64,000 nucleotides of DNA from Sorghum bicolor (taxonomy: Eukaryota > Streptophyta > Magnoliopsida > Poales > Poaceae). This document shows positions 42,867 to 54,216 of the stretch, piece by piece. The DNA lies in NCBI RefSeq assembly GCF_000003195.3, contig NC_012876.2, forward strand, positions 42,224,135 through 42,288,134. Direction: 5' to 3'. Below the pieces are notes generated by a model. The model searched no databases. It saw only the letters and a list, made by a program, of their open reading frames with translations, and was not told the DNA's origin. Numbering within the stretch: the first letter of the stretch is position 1; each line of letters starts with the position of its first letter. The translations under genes and the position numbers were made by a program.

Positions 42867-45800
42867 CACTCCTAGTGTTAGCTTGCATGTTAACCATGAG
42901 CATTGCATCAACATAAGCATCATCATGCTCATTCATAAGCATCATATCATGATCACATGTCATCTTATGTATACCATGTGTGATTGACTTGCTATGTGAC
43001 TTGCTATATGTGATAGTAATGTGTGACCAATGCATGTAAGTGCACATTGTGTTCCAAAATACCTTAATCATGTTTAGAATATCATTTTGAACAAAGTTTG
43101 TGTTGGAGGTTTCACCCAAAAATGCCCCTAAGTCATGGTTAGCCCTAGGTTGACCTAGTTGACCCCCCTAAACCTCTTTTCAAAGACCTTTTATGAAACC
43201 TGTGTTAGTTACCTTGCATGTAAATGACATCTAAAGCAAAGTTGTAGTAAATTTCATAAGCTACAAAAGTTGTGCTGATGACTTTTTTTGCAAATGCTTG
43301 GAACACATACAAAATTAGCTCACAAGGCAAAAATCAGGGCTGTTTCCACACTTAGCCAAATTTGCCTAAGTCTGAGTCGACACAGTTTCGAGGTAGGGTA
43401 CTTGGGAGCTTTGTAGTTTGAAATCCAAGCCGATTTAGACCTGGATCCTTTAAGCAAATTTGTAGAACTCATGTAGCTCTATCCAATGGAATAAATCCGA
43501 GCCAAAACCACTGAGTGAATCTCGAGTAAAATGTTGACGAAGTTGGAGTTTCAGTCACTGCGATCGGGCGATTCAGACACCGATTCAGTTTGGACAGTCG
43601 CCGTCCGCTGCCGTGTGTCCGGCCAGGTGTCGACCGTACGCCACCGATGACCCTGTCTATCAGCCCCAATGTCGTCCACAAGTCGCCACGCACCGGATGG
43701 ACGCCTCAGACGCGCCATTCACCCCTCCAGCGCTCCACATTTCGCTCCGCCATCGCCTCGGCGAGCTCTCCCAGCCGCATCACCGCATCTCCGGCCAAGC
43801 CAGCCCGCCCAGAGCTCCGCCACAATGTCCTCTACCTCGACGTCCACCTCTTTTCCTTAGCTAAGCACTGGTGAGGCCGCATTGACAACTCCGTCGCGAG
43901 CTCCACCTCGCCGGAGTTCGCAGAGATCACCGACAACGTGGCCAAACCTCTCTGGTCCACCTCTGGCCGTGATTCTTCTTCCTACAGCTTCGCCTTGCTT
44001 CACTCTTGCTCGTCCGCAACCTCTACTGCGTCGTCATTGCCTAGGTTCGCCGTCGTAACGCCGCGCAGCGCCACCGTTCCGCCATTCGCGACGGCGAGCA
44101 CCCTAGAGTCCCGTAGAGCGTGAGCCAAGTAGGTCAACAGGTTCGCCTCGAGGTGAGGAACACGTAGATGCCCTCGGGTTCCCCGGAGACCACACTGTCG
44201 TCGAGATTCACCGGCGACGAGCTCGTCTCTGCTCTCTGTCTCTCTGTCGCGTGGGTCCCATCTGTCAGCAGGCCCCACCCGTCAGCCTCTAACCCTCTCC
44301 ACTCTGGTTCACTGTTTTGCAGACCCTGTGTTGTTTTTGTAAAATTCATAACTTGGGCTAGACAGAAGTGATTCCAATTTTGTTAGATTCTTGAGTTAGT
44401 CTAGTTTTTATTAAAAATATAAAACATGCCATGTTTTTGCAGAAATAATTAGATATGATTTAATCTTGGTTAAATAGGAGGTAATTATATCTTGAGACCT
44501 GTGAGTCTTATGGCCATGCAAATTTAGGATATTGTTATATATGGCATGAATAGGCTCTGATAAATATATCATGATTTTTGGATGACTGTTGGTGAAGTTA
44601 TAATTAGTTCTTGTTTAAATAGGAGTTTCTTGTGGTATTTTTAGTAAATAGATTATAACTCCTTTTCTGATGAAACTTGTTGAGTGATGTAACTATGTAC
44701 AAACAAAGATAAGAAAATTCTGAAATCTGTTGTTTGACACATTTTGATAAGGTTTCACATTTATGCCTTTAATTCCGTTATTAGCTTGTCATTTTTGTAT
44801 CTCACAATCTACATGTGCAAGAGCCCTGAAAACTTTACAGTAACCTTGCGGTAGCTTAGATAGCGTGCCATAATTTTATTAGAATGTTTGGAGCACTTGT
44901 GATATATGCTCATTAACTCATCTTAATAATTCAATAAATAGAAAACGGGATAATAAAAATGAGTTTAAACCTTGCCATGATGTTTTCTGGTGTTTCTTAG
45001 ACATTTTCTATCTACTAGTGCATTTGGTTTGAACCAATGTTAAATTCTTAGTATGTGTTAAAATATTATTTTGCTAATTATGTCTTCCTAGAGCATATTC
45101 TGTGTAGCTGATAGCGATTGTTTAAGTACTGCTTGAAGATGAGGTTTTCTGGAAAACTTGTCTATAACAAACTTGTAGCTAACTCACTTATCTACCATGT
45201 GTCCATATTTCATGACATTTGGCTGAGTAGTTTAAGAGTTGTGATTGTTACAAGAAGCTGCTGCGAAGTGCTTGCTCTCTGGATTTTCCAGGACAGCCAG
45301 CAAACTTTGCCTATTTCAACCTATTTTGGGTGGGAATCCTTCTGGGATGTATAAAAATGAATTGTAGACAATTTGTTAAGCTTTCCAGAAAGTATCTACT
45401 TACTTAGTTTGGCCAACTGATGCCTAAGTTATAGCTGAAACTTGTGACTAGCTAATCTGTCCTTGACACCAGTTGATAAGTGTGAATAGCTAAGGTTGAG
45501 TAGCTTGCCTAGTTAGTCTCTCTATCAGAGAAGAAGTATGCACTTACTTAGCCATGATTCACTTACTCTTAGAAACTTGTGATCATGTTGCCTCTTGTTT
45601 CATGTTCTTTGGTTTATCCTCATGGCATCATGCATCATGTGTGCATTCCCTATATTTATTACCCTGTCATGAATACTTAGGTGTACCCAAGGGCGTGACG
45701 GTTGTGGAGTTCGCACCACCCAAGCCGGAGGAGCAGCAGGGGGAGCCACCTCAAGGAGCTGAGGAGGAGGAGGATCTACCGGAGTGTCCCGACCATCGTC

Positions 45801-47353
45801 TCTCAAGCTACGTTGAAGGCAAGCCCCGGAGCATTATAAGCCTCCTACTATTTTTGTTATCATGTCCAGCTCTCAATTAACTATGGTTATGTATTGTTGC
45901 ATTAAGTGCTAGGCGTTGCTATGACACCCTTGCTGCATAATGATTTCCTTGTCCACCTTATACCTTACCCAAGTAGGTCCAGGATTGAAATGATGCTTAG
46001 CCATGCTTAGCTCGATAGAAGCCGGGTGATTTCCTATCACCTGCGAGAGATAGGTGGATACTTGATCACGATTGGCTATATTTGCTATCGTGGAAATAAC
46101 CATGGTTAATAATGAATGAGACCAGACAAGATGACAATAGTGCAGCAACAAGGCATGGAGGTCTTGGGCGTGAATCTATCCCCGTCTGTGTCGGTTAAGG
46201 ACCGATTCACTGTACGTCCTTGTGTCATGTTGAACGCAAACCTAACACTTAGTTGGCCGGATAAGTCGTTCCGACCGCGAAGCCTACGAGTGCAACTCAG
46301 GCCGGATACCCCCATTCTGTATGAGTGCGCACCCCGGTTGGTAGCAAGGATGTGCGGGGAGTCAATGGCGTAAGACCAAGGTGCCAGGTTAGAGTCCTGC
46401 CCTTGGCAGATTGGCGGTCCCTGGGGTGCGGCGCTGGACGGACCCGCGAATTGGTCTAGAGTTGTGCTAAAGGTGATCCGAGCTGCCCTCACGAGGTATG
46501 CTTGGGTGAGTGCTGGGAATACCCCTCCAGCTGGATAGGAATCGATTCGAATCGCCGTCTCTCCCGGATAGTGAGAACTTGACTCGAGCAGCAGCAACGT
46601 AGAACTCACTAAATAAACTTAATGGTTAAGTTGAGAATGCTGATAGCTATGTGATAATCCGGATATGGTTATTATTGTGATGCTTAAATACTCAAGTGTA
46701 TGCTTAGAACAAGTGCTAATCTAGTGGATAGCTGATCTAAGTAATTAACTTGCTGCTGAAATTGTTATATGTGTTACTCAAAAACTAAAGCTTTTATGCA
46801 AAAGGTGAGTCAAACCAGCCCACAAATGTTAGCCTTGCATACTCCTTGGTGTCACTTTATTTTGGGTTTATGACGGGTAAGTCTAGCTGAATACATTCTC
46901 GTACTCAGGGTTTTATTTACCCTTGTTGCAGATGATGTCGTTTATCATGGCTACTGTGCTAACTGTCATCATCCGGCTGCGGATGATGAGTAGATCGTGG
47001 GCAAGATCACTCTATTCTCTTCAGTTGTGCTTTTGTGGGAATGACTATGGAACTGGCATGTAATTGAACTAAGTGCGTGTGTTGTTTAAAACTACTTTGC
47101 TTCTGCTACTGAACTATGTTGTAATAAATCTATTTGAACTCCGATGTGTTGTAAACTATGTTCTGTGATGAATGTGTGTAATCTATGATGGAGATGCTTG
47201 ATCATGTACGGTCTTGGTTTTATGTTAGTTGAATCGAGATCTTTTGAGGTTTCATCGGACTACCGGGTTTATATGGGTTCAAGTCCACTGGCTTGACTGC
47301 TCTCGTGGTCACTAATTTAGTTCAATTCTTCTAAATTGGACGGTTCTGTTACA
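42862..47353 (+). repeat. Element A 3' LTR
   Basis: 4492 bases from TGTAACACTCC to TTCTGTTACA, the full-length LTR of A. It matches 1-3959 from 43370 on with 4-5% differences by eye. It contains the GC-rich block (43560-44300), the AT-rich part and the acidic protein-like segment (45681-45860). Open frames in it are not counted as genes. Confidence 0.93.
45681..45860 (+). other. Conserved protein-like segment within element A LTR
   Basis: Begins after CATACTTAG-type sequence with GTGTACCC and reads an acidic run (EEEEDLPECPDH), then SYVEGKPRSI. The same segment is at 2286-2470 in the 5' LTR. Similar coding is retained in C's LTR although surrounding DNA has diverged. Confidence 0.5.
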
Positions 47354-48209
47354 GTTTGGTTATAGGTTATGATTACTCCCGGTACACCTGAACATTCTTC
47401 TTGCAAGACAAGGCCAAAGTTGCATCAATATTCAAGAAGTTTGCAAAGAATGCCCAAAATCAATTTGATGTCAAGATCAAGAAAATAAGGAGTGACGATG
47501 GGAAAGAGTTTGACAACACCAACATTGAAGAATATTGTGATGGAGTTGGAATCAAACATGAGTTCTCCTCAACATACACACCACAACAAAATGGGGTAGT
47601 AGAAAGAAAGAACCGGACATTGATCACCTTGGCAAGAACCATGCTTGATGAGTACAACACTTCAGAGAAGATGTGGGCTGAGGCAATCAACACCGCATGC
47701 TATGCATCAAACCGGCTCTTTCCTCACAAGTTCCTAGAGAAGACACCATATGAGTTGCTCAATGGGAAGAAGCCCGATGTCTCATTCTTTAGAGTGTTTG
47801 GGTGCAGACGCTACATCTACAAGAAGCACCAACACTTGGCCCAGTTCCAAAGAAGATGTGACATTGGCTACTTGGCTATTCATCAAAGTCCAAGGCTTAT
47901 AGGGTCTTTAACCATGCCACAAACATGGTTGAAGAAACATTTTATGTTGAATTTGATGAAACTAATGGCTCCTAAGGAGCAAGTGATAATCTTGATGATG
48001 TAGGTGGTGAACCATTGAGGGATGCCATGAAGGACATGCCGGTGGGAGATATCAAGCCAAAAGAGGATGATAATGTGCAAACCATTGATCCACCATCCTC
48101 CTCTCATGTGCCACAAGATGAGGACAAAGATGTGAGAGATGCTCATGAAGACACACAAGTCACTCATGAGCAAGCGGTGGCACAAGCTCAAGATGTTGAT
48201 GCTCCCTAA
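47354..48209 (+). pseudogene. Element G copia integrase, C-terminal part
   Basis: Copia integrase core: IRSDDGKEFDN (second catalytic Asp region), GIKHEFSSTYTPQQNG and VVERKNRTL (catalytic Glu at 47602-47604), then the usual MWAEAINTACYASNR and TPYELLNGKKP and FGCR. The first Asp lies upstream, lost by A's insertion. A frameshift near 47890 moves the code to frame 3, which runs on as an acidic, Gln- and His-rich linker to TAA 48207-48209. An in-frame stop also occurs near 47387. SIRE-type by wording of the motifs. Confidence 0.85.
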
Positions 48210-48221
48210 GCAACCCCTCAA

Positions 48222-49319
48222 GTGGCATCAAGAAGATCATCACATCTCCTCCAAGATCACTCTCAAGATCTCATCATCGGGAATCCATCACGTGGTGTAA
48301 CTACACGCTCTAGACATGCTTTATTTATTGAACATCACACTTTTGTGTCTCTTGAAGATGAACCCAAAACCATAGAGGAAGCTCTTTGGGATGCGGATTG
48401 GATCATTGCTATGCAAGAGGAGTTAAACAACTTCTCCCACAATCAAGTATGGATACTTGAAGAGCGACCCAAAGATGCAAGAGTGATTGGAACAAAGTTG
48501 GTCTTTCGGAACAAGAAGGATGATCAAGGCAAGGTGGTGCACAACAAGGCAAGGCTCGTGGCAAAAGGCTTTTCACAAGTGGAAGGTCTTGACTTCGGTG
48601 AAACCTTTGCACCGGTAGCAAGACTTGAAGCTATCCGTATCCTACTTGCATATGCATCAAGTCATGACATAAAGTTGTTTCAAATGGATGTGAAAAGTGC
48701 CTTTTTAAATGGTTACATTAATGAGCTTGTCTATGTTGAGCAACCCCCTGGATTTGAAGACCCTAGGTACCCCAAGCATGTCTACCAATTGTCCAAGGTG
48801 CTCTATGGTCTCAAGCAAGCACCTAGAGCTTGGTATGACAGGCTTAGGGACTTCCTCATTAAGAAGGGCTTCAAAATTGGGAAAGTTGACACAACACTCT
48901 TCACTAATAAAATGAATGGGGAAATCTTTATTTTCCGAGTTTATGTTGATGATATTATTTTTGGCTCCACTAATGAAGATTTTTGAAAGGAATTTGGTGA
49001 TTTGATGTCCAAGGAGTTTGAGATGTCCATGATTGGCGAGCGATCCTTCTTCCTCGGATTTCAAGTCAAGCAAATGAAGGAAGGGGTCTTCATCTCTCAA
49101 GAGAAGTACACTCAAGATCTTCTCAAGAGGTTCAAGATGATGGATTGCAAGCCAATCAAGACTCCCATGGCATCAAATGGGCATCTCGACTTGGATGAGG
49201 GAGGTAACCCAGTTGACAAAACTCTCTATCGCTCCATGATAGGATGTTTACTTTACCTCACCGCATCTAGGCCCAATATCATGTTTAGTGTATGTATGTG
49301 TGCTAGATATCAAGCTATG
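48222..49319 (+). pseudogene. Element G copia reverse transcriptase
   Basis: Copia RT: EEALWDADWIIAMQEEL, KARLVAKGFSQVEGLD, FAPVARLEAIRILLAYA, QMDVKSAFLNGYI, YGLKQAPRAWYDRL and YVDDIIFGST (YVDD at 48942-48953). TGA at 48984-48986 breaks the frame once; the same frame then continues with MSKEFEMSMIGERSFFLGFQ and SRPNIMFSVCMCARYQA before F cuts it at 49319. RNase H is not in the window. Confidence 0.88.
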
Positions 49320-50827
49320 TGTTGACGGTCCTCAAGTGCCAAATTCAACCGTCAACTAAACATGGAAAAGGATCAATATGCACCAAACACGTAGAATTAG
49401 TGTTTAATCTGACAGAATTCCATGAGTTTTGGTGTTTGTCTATTTCTGTAGGGGATTATCAGAAAATATAGAAGGAAGGCCCACACATTGGGTTTACAAC
49501 GAGATAATTACGTGCGTGGCAATTTTCCTCAACCTAGAAGAGTCCAGAAGCCACGAGAGCGAACGGGCCAGGAGGCCGGACGGGCCGGGGGCAGGGTGCC
49601 TGTCCAACCCCCTTGGTCGCCCGCCCAGCTACAGGGGCCAATCAGGCTCCGTCTCCTGGATCATGCTCCACCGCCTCTAATCTTCAAGGAAAACCGTGCG
49701 GTTAAGGTCGGTTTGATCCGACGACCCACGTTCATTTGAGGGGGCTATATAAGCAAGACCTCTCCACCCCAGGGGGAGAGGAGAAATCATTATTAGAGGA
49801 AGCCATCAAGTTAGGGTTTAGAAACTTCTCTCCTGCAGAGAATTAGAATTAGCTACTCTCAATTCCTTCCAGTTCTATAGGATTGATTAGATAGAATTAG
49901 AGAAGTAGAGCCTAGCGCTCTGGATTTCGGATCTTCATCAATAAAGATTGGTATTATTTCATATCTTTCTCTACGACTTTATTCTAATTGCATTATGTCT
50001 CTATTTATTATGATCTTAGTTTGCTCTAGTTCTATATTTGATATAGTTATAATTGATAATGAGTTTATGTATATGTTTGCAAAGCACTTAGCTCTTGACA
50101 CGTGGGAGCTATGTGGTAGATCATATGTGGGCGTGGTGCTTAGATATTATTTACCTGCAAATGTATCCTATTGGCCAGGTTGTGTGGTAGTTCGCGATGG
50201 TGACAGCTTCGTTGATTCTTATATAGTCCACCCTCCATTATTAGGACAGTCAGAATTCGTATTGCAGAGTAAGTCTTGCTATTTTCTGATTTACTTTCGC
50301 AATTTTCCTTATACATGAATGAAGAGTCTTTTGTGCTATATATGATCTTGTAGATGCCAAGAGTAGATTGTGACTTAGTAGATATTAGATACTTACAATC
50401 CATTCTCTAGCTAATCCGACGTCACCTTACATTTATATGGAGTAGTCTATTTCTAATCGTTGTGTTATTTACCCATGAGCTATACTTCATTATCTTTATT
50501 ATTATGGCTTACCCCCTGCCAAAGCAAGTGACTGTGTGATGAGTTTCTCATTAGTAATCATGTTCTTACAAGTTTATCTCTAGTCTATGCCTTGATAGAT
50601 TTTACCCCTGTTTTCACTTTCACCATTCTCTTAAGCAAAATTATAAATAACGATACCCAGAATACTTTTCCTGGTGAAATGCTACAATGAGGTATTTTAT
50701 CTGTGCGCTTGCGGATAGAATAGATTATTTTCTAGAGAGCCTTCATGTTCATAAATACCTTAGTACACTCTAGTGTCATGCTAGGGATGACAACCTAGTA
50801 TTGAAGTGGTGTTAGCATGTGTCAACA
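49320..50827 (+). repeat. Element F 5' LTR
   Basis: 1508 bases, TGTTGACGGTCC...GTCAACA. It shares islands with B, D and E: the TTTGTCTATTTCTG block (49435-49450), the TATATAA region (49746-49752), the GGCGTGGTGCTTA...GTGACAGC block (50130-50210) and GTGCGCTTGCGGAT (50701-50716). A 107-codon frame at 49995-50318 corresponds to the D LTR frame. Confidence 0.88.
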
Positions 50828-51113
50828 AGCCTTTTTGGCACCGTTGCCGGGGAACGGTAAGGAAAGTTAGTAAGTCGGTCAAGGTTACGCACATAAAATA
50901 TTAGACTAGACTATAGAGAAATAAGTGCATGAACAGCTACTGTAAAAATGAGAAATCATAACAAGGCACCTCTGCTTTGGCAGGTTCACCCTATTGTTTT
51001 TCTATGTTTATATTTTTATACAGGGTATATCAGGATTGACTTTGGTACATTCAACTCTTCATCATCAGAACCAAAGCAATCAAGAAAGAAGCTAGCCACC
51101 AATTGTTGAAGCT
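50828..51113 (+). promoter_or_regulatory. Element F leader with primer-binding site
   Basis: TGGCACCGTTGCCGGGGA (50836-50853) differs by one base from the tRNA-Asp complement. No coding frame; an acceptor-like TTTATACAG lies at about 51015-51023. Confidence 0.8.
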
Positions 51114-51780
51114 ATGGCACAGAAGACCCTACAAGAATTCTTTGCTCCAAGCCTTGAGAACATTCCAACTGGTCCAAGATTTGAAGTAGAAGAAGGAGCA
51201 CCCGAGTTCGAGCTCAAGTCAAGCCTCGTCAATTTGGTGCAAGCTACACAATTCAGTGGAAAGGCACAAGTTGACAAAGATGCCATACTGCTTCGCCTCT
51301 TTCCATTCTCACTAGAAGGAAGACCAAGGAAGTGGTTCTACACCAATCAAGAAAACATCAACACTTGTACGAACTTGTCAGATACCTTTCTAGCAAAGTT
51401 TTTCCCTATAGGCAAAACAGTTGCCTTAAGAGGAAATATTGTCAGTTTCCAACAACAGAAGACAAACCATTCCAGCAGCATGAGAGTGTTTTCAAGGATA
51501 CATATCAGATTGTCCTCACCATGGAATGGCCAGATGGTTACTTATGCAAACCATCTACCATGGATTAACCCAAAAGTCTCGTGAGTGCTTAGATGCATCT
51601 GCTAAGGGATAATTTTTGGATCTTACAATTGGAAAAGCAGAGATACTTTTGGACAGGATAGCAGAAAACCAAAGCTTGTTCCAAGATAAAGCTCAACATT
51701 GTCATCAAACTGAAGAAATACCCGAAGAAGTAAATGCACTATCAACCAAGATGGAAAATTTGCTCCATCGGCTTGACCAG
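51114..51780 (+). pseudogene. gag: Element F gag fragment
   Basis: Starts MAQKTLQEFFAPSLENIP and contains FELKSSLVNLVQATQFSGKA, AILLRLFPFSLEGRPRKWFY and FLAKFFPIGKTVALRGNI, closely parallel to D gag. About two dozen residues present in D between the GKA and DAIL motifs are missing without loss of frame. After about 51460 the frame is lost; remnants (ENQSLF, LSTKMENLLHRLDQ) reach the H insertion at 51781. Confidence 0.8.
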
Positions 51781-52290
51781 TGATGTGACCATACCAAGGC
51801 AATCAACATTCAAGCATCCACTCAAGGTGAAAGCTAAACTTAATTCCAAATCATTTAGGTTTCCATATACAAGGCTACTACTTGGTTTATATGATTATAG
51901 ATTCAAACACCTTGCTATCATGGAACAAGAAGATTGCGATGTTATCACAACATTACAAACCGATGGCCTAGCACAACTCTTTGGATCAGAAGAGTTAGAG
52001 TCGAGGACGACTCCTTATCAAGAGGGGGAGGATGATATGACCATGCCAGCAAGCATGATGTCACAAGCTCCAAGTCAAGCTACAACCACTCAAGTTTTAC
52101 CTACACCGACACCAGCCCAAGTCATCGATGGACCAGTTACACGAAGTTATGCAAAGAAGCTACAACAAGAGGTTCACGCGCTACTTTGTGAGGTTCACTT
52201 TAACATTAATGAGAATTATATACTACCTAAGTGTTCTACATTGATTGTACTCAAGTATATAGAAGAAGAAAAGAATGAATCGGACCCTGA

Positions 52291-52380
52291 AGAACGGACC
52301 AGTGCAAGTCCTAGAATACAATACAAAACAGACCAGAGAGTCAAAAACAGACCAGTGGACGTCAAGAACGGACCAGTGCA
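52291..52380 (+). repeat. Short ACCAGTG-type repeats in element H LTR
   Basis: Four close copies of a GACCAG core (GAACGGACCAGTGCAAG, AACAGACCAGAGAG, AACAGACCAGTGGACG, GAACGGACCAGTGCAAAG), with a fifth near 52130. They lie upstream of the TATA box, as enhancer-like repeats often do. Confidence 0.55.
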
Positions 52381-52840
52381 AAGAAATCTTCATAACGTTT
52401 TACTCACAAAAGCTATGAAGGCCCATGAGGACTTGTTGGAAAGCTTATCGAGTCTGCTTTCCAATGCCTCAAGTCCCATCTCATTTGGACAAAGCAATCA
52501 ACAGTTATGCTTGAATTAGTCAAGACTGCTCAGAAGGTCAATAGTCTATCGTGACAGAATGTTGGTACAAATTACCGTGCAAAACTGTACCAATATACAA
52601 TGTTTGATGGTTCATGGCATACATTGCAGGGAAGATCTTGGAGTCTAGTTTCACACCCAAGAAACGGTTCGTCATTTGGACTTCCCAATAAAAAGTTATG
52701 GTCAGTTTATTGGAAACTACTTTGGAGGCCAACAGTCACATGAAGCCAGTTCGGGAATCCATTCCGAGGAGAACTTCCACATTGCCTTTCCCCAGAAACT
52801 CTATTTCGTTTTCATACCTATCTAGGAGGGTTGTTCCTAG

Positions 52841-52848
52841 TATAAATA
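52841..52848 (+). promoter_or_regulatory. TATA box of element H LTR
   Basis: TATAAATA about 400 bases before the LTR end, followed by C-rich sequence; the usual position for an LTR promoter. Confidence 0.6.
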
Positions 52849-53246
52849 TCCCCAACCTCTAAGCTATCAGTAACTTTTGATCATTTGATAAACTACATGA
52901 TATTGCAGCCGCGCTGCTGAGTGCCTTACTCAACATTTGTTCTTCCTTGTTCTTCTTGGACTTGTGAAGTGAATCCTCTGGGTTCCCCTACTTCGTGCTC
53001 TACGGCTTCCGTTCGGCTACGCCGTATTGTGTGGAATAGTTCCGAATTGTGGTTCTACGGTCGTTCGGAGATCGAGTTGAAGTCTTCATGGTTTCGGTGC
53101 CTCTCTCCCCGTCGCTTGGTCGCATCCAACCTTTGTCAGGTATAAAGCTAGTTACCCGCTGTTCGCAGCAAGTTATCCTTGTTCTTTTGATCTACTGTCG
53201 TGAAGATCGGGCCACCCTCGTACCGATTCATATAGGTAACCTATCA

Positions 53247-53908
53247 ACTGGTATCAAAGCTTTTGTTGTCACGGTAGGTCTCACAATCATCCACATATCT
53301 ACCTTTAGTTTATTTATCGTTTGTTACTGTTTTATTCATCACCTATAGTCCTCTGAAAAAGCCACAAAAAATCCTAGAGCCCTTTGACGGTACTGTTATC
53401 TTATGTTTTGTGTTCATCAAGTTGCTAGTCACCCTCTTTATATATATTGTGTTGTGTTTCATTTGTTATCGGCACCCCTGTTACTAAAAAAAAGAGTTCA
53501 AAAAAAATATAGAGAAAAAAAAATCAGGGAAAGGAAAAGAGAAAGAACAGAAAAGTAGAAGAAGAGGAAAGGGGTTATATTGCGGTTTGCTTAGTGAAAA
53601 ATTTAGTTTATATATTCAGATTCTTGGTGATTTATATATCAGCAATATTATATCTTTTGAGCACATCAAATCACTTGATTTTCAGTACCGTAGCCTCCCT
53701 TGTTTAGCCACCTATAGCTCCACTCAAAAAAAATGAAACCAGGACATTCGACTCGTAATCCTTGCGACCTCAGAATCACTTTTGTTCAGCTGCTACACTA
53801 GCACAATTAACTGTCCTTGAGAACAGGAAAGAGCATTGGTAAGTAAAAGGTGAGATTGTGTGATTCCACAAATTTACCCATTCCACTATATCTTGCATAA
53901 GTGCTAAC
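53247..53908 (+). other. Element H leader with primer-binding site and purine-rich tract
   Basis: TGGTATCAAAGC (53249-53260) differs by one base from the initiator tRNA-Met complement. From 53487 to 53575 the strand is almost pure A and G. No gene is supported. Confidence 0.7.
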
Positions 53909-54216
53909 ATGCCAGGATCCAATTCGAGCATTCGCGGTGGTCGATATGGAGAAAAAGAAACATCGGTTTCACGGGCTGAGTTATGCCAACTACAAAACTC
54001 ACTAGTGGAGGCCATGGAGAAGATGTTTGATGAACGTCTTCCTATGGTGCGCGGTCAGGCTAAACAACATAGCTCAGCCAACTCTCGCCGTGGTCTCTTT
54101 GGCCATAGTGGACAACATGGAGGAGGTGCTCATGGGCATAGCATTCGCACCCGTGTGCTCATTGACGAAGAAGATTACTGTGTGTCCCCCAAAAGAAAAA
54201 TTCAGCAAGGGTGCCA
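53909..54216 (+). pseudogene. Element H gag-like N-terminus
   Basis: About 100 codons from MPGSNSSIRGGRYG, with ETSVSRAELCQLQNSLVEAM (likely helix), then Gly/His-rich and a short acidic end. It is cut at 54216/54217, where the sequence changes to the LTR of E. The longer open frame to 54277 is a fusion of H and E DNA. The type is guessed from position after the leader; no diagnostic domain is seen. Confidence 0.5.

Larger units (their letters stand above)
1..47353 (+). mobile_element. Element A: Tekay/Del-like Ty3-gypsy LTR retrotransposon, degenerate, split by B and C
   Basis: The element is read in three pieces: 1-5354, 21802-24650 and 40465-47353. Its order is 5' LTR (cut by the window edge), primer site, extra ORF0, gag, protease, reverse transcriptase, RNase H, integrase with chromodomain-type tail, polypurine tract, 3' LTR. 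The very long LTR (about 4.5 kb), the TGTAACA...TGTTACA ends and the chromodomain-like C-terminus fit the Tekay/Del chromovirus group. It was inserted in the integrase region of copia element G; the base run GTTTG just after its 3' LTR is the expected target duplication, but the left partner lies outside the window. All its genes carry stops or frameshifts. LTR divergence looks like 4-5% by eye, the highest of the measurable pairs. Confidence 0.9.
47354..49319 (+). mobile_element. Element G: SIRE/Maximus-like Ty1-copia retrotransposon fragment (host of A and F)
   Basis: Only the middle of the element is in view, between A's 3' LTR and F's LTR. It encodes the end of integrase, a charged linker, and RT in copia order (integrase before RT). 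The missing integrase N-terminus should lie before the window and RNase H beyond F and H. GTTTG (47354-47358) and CTATG (49315-49319) are the expected target duplications of A and F; their partners are out of view. Confidence 0.85.
49320..51780 (+). mobile_element. Element F: Athila-like LTR retrotransposon, 5' part
   Basis: 5' LTR, tRNA-Asp type primer site and a damaged gag are visible. The element is cut at 51780 by H and its remainder is out of the window. It is related to D and E in promoter, U5 blocks and gag, but clearly a separate family. It sits in the RT gene of G. Confidence 0.85.
51781..53246 (+). repeat. Element H 5' LTR
   Basis: 1466 bases. TATAAATA at 52841-52848. A frame at about 51820-52519 resembles the end of a polyprotein (SRTTPYQEGEDD near 52000-52035, then GPVTRSYAKKLQQEV). 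At 51998-52047 the LTR contains a second hairpin, purine tract and TGATATGACCATGCC, mimicking its own boundary. ACCAG (51776-51780) is the probable target duplication, unverifiable here. Confidence 0.8.

Noticed and set aside
51734..52519. 261-codon open frame
   Set aside because: It starts in F's gag remnant and runs into H's LTR across the insertion border at 51781, so as a whole it is chimeric. Only the part inside the LTR has a plausible origin as an old polyprotein end.
53487..53575. Second polypurine tract or simple repeat gene feature
   Set aside because: The tract is purine-rich but lies in H's leader far from any LTR start; it looks like low-complexity DNA.
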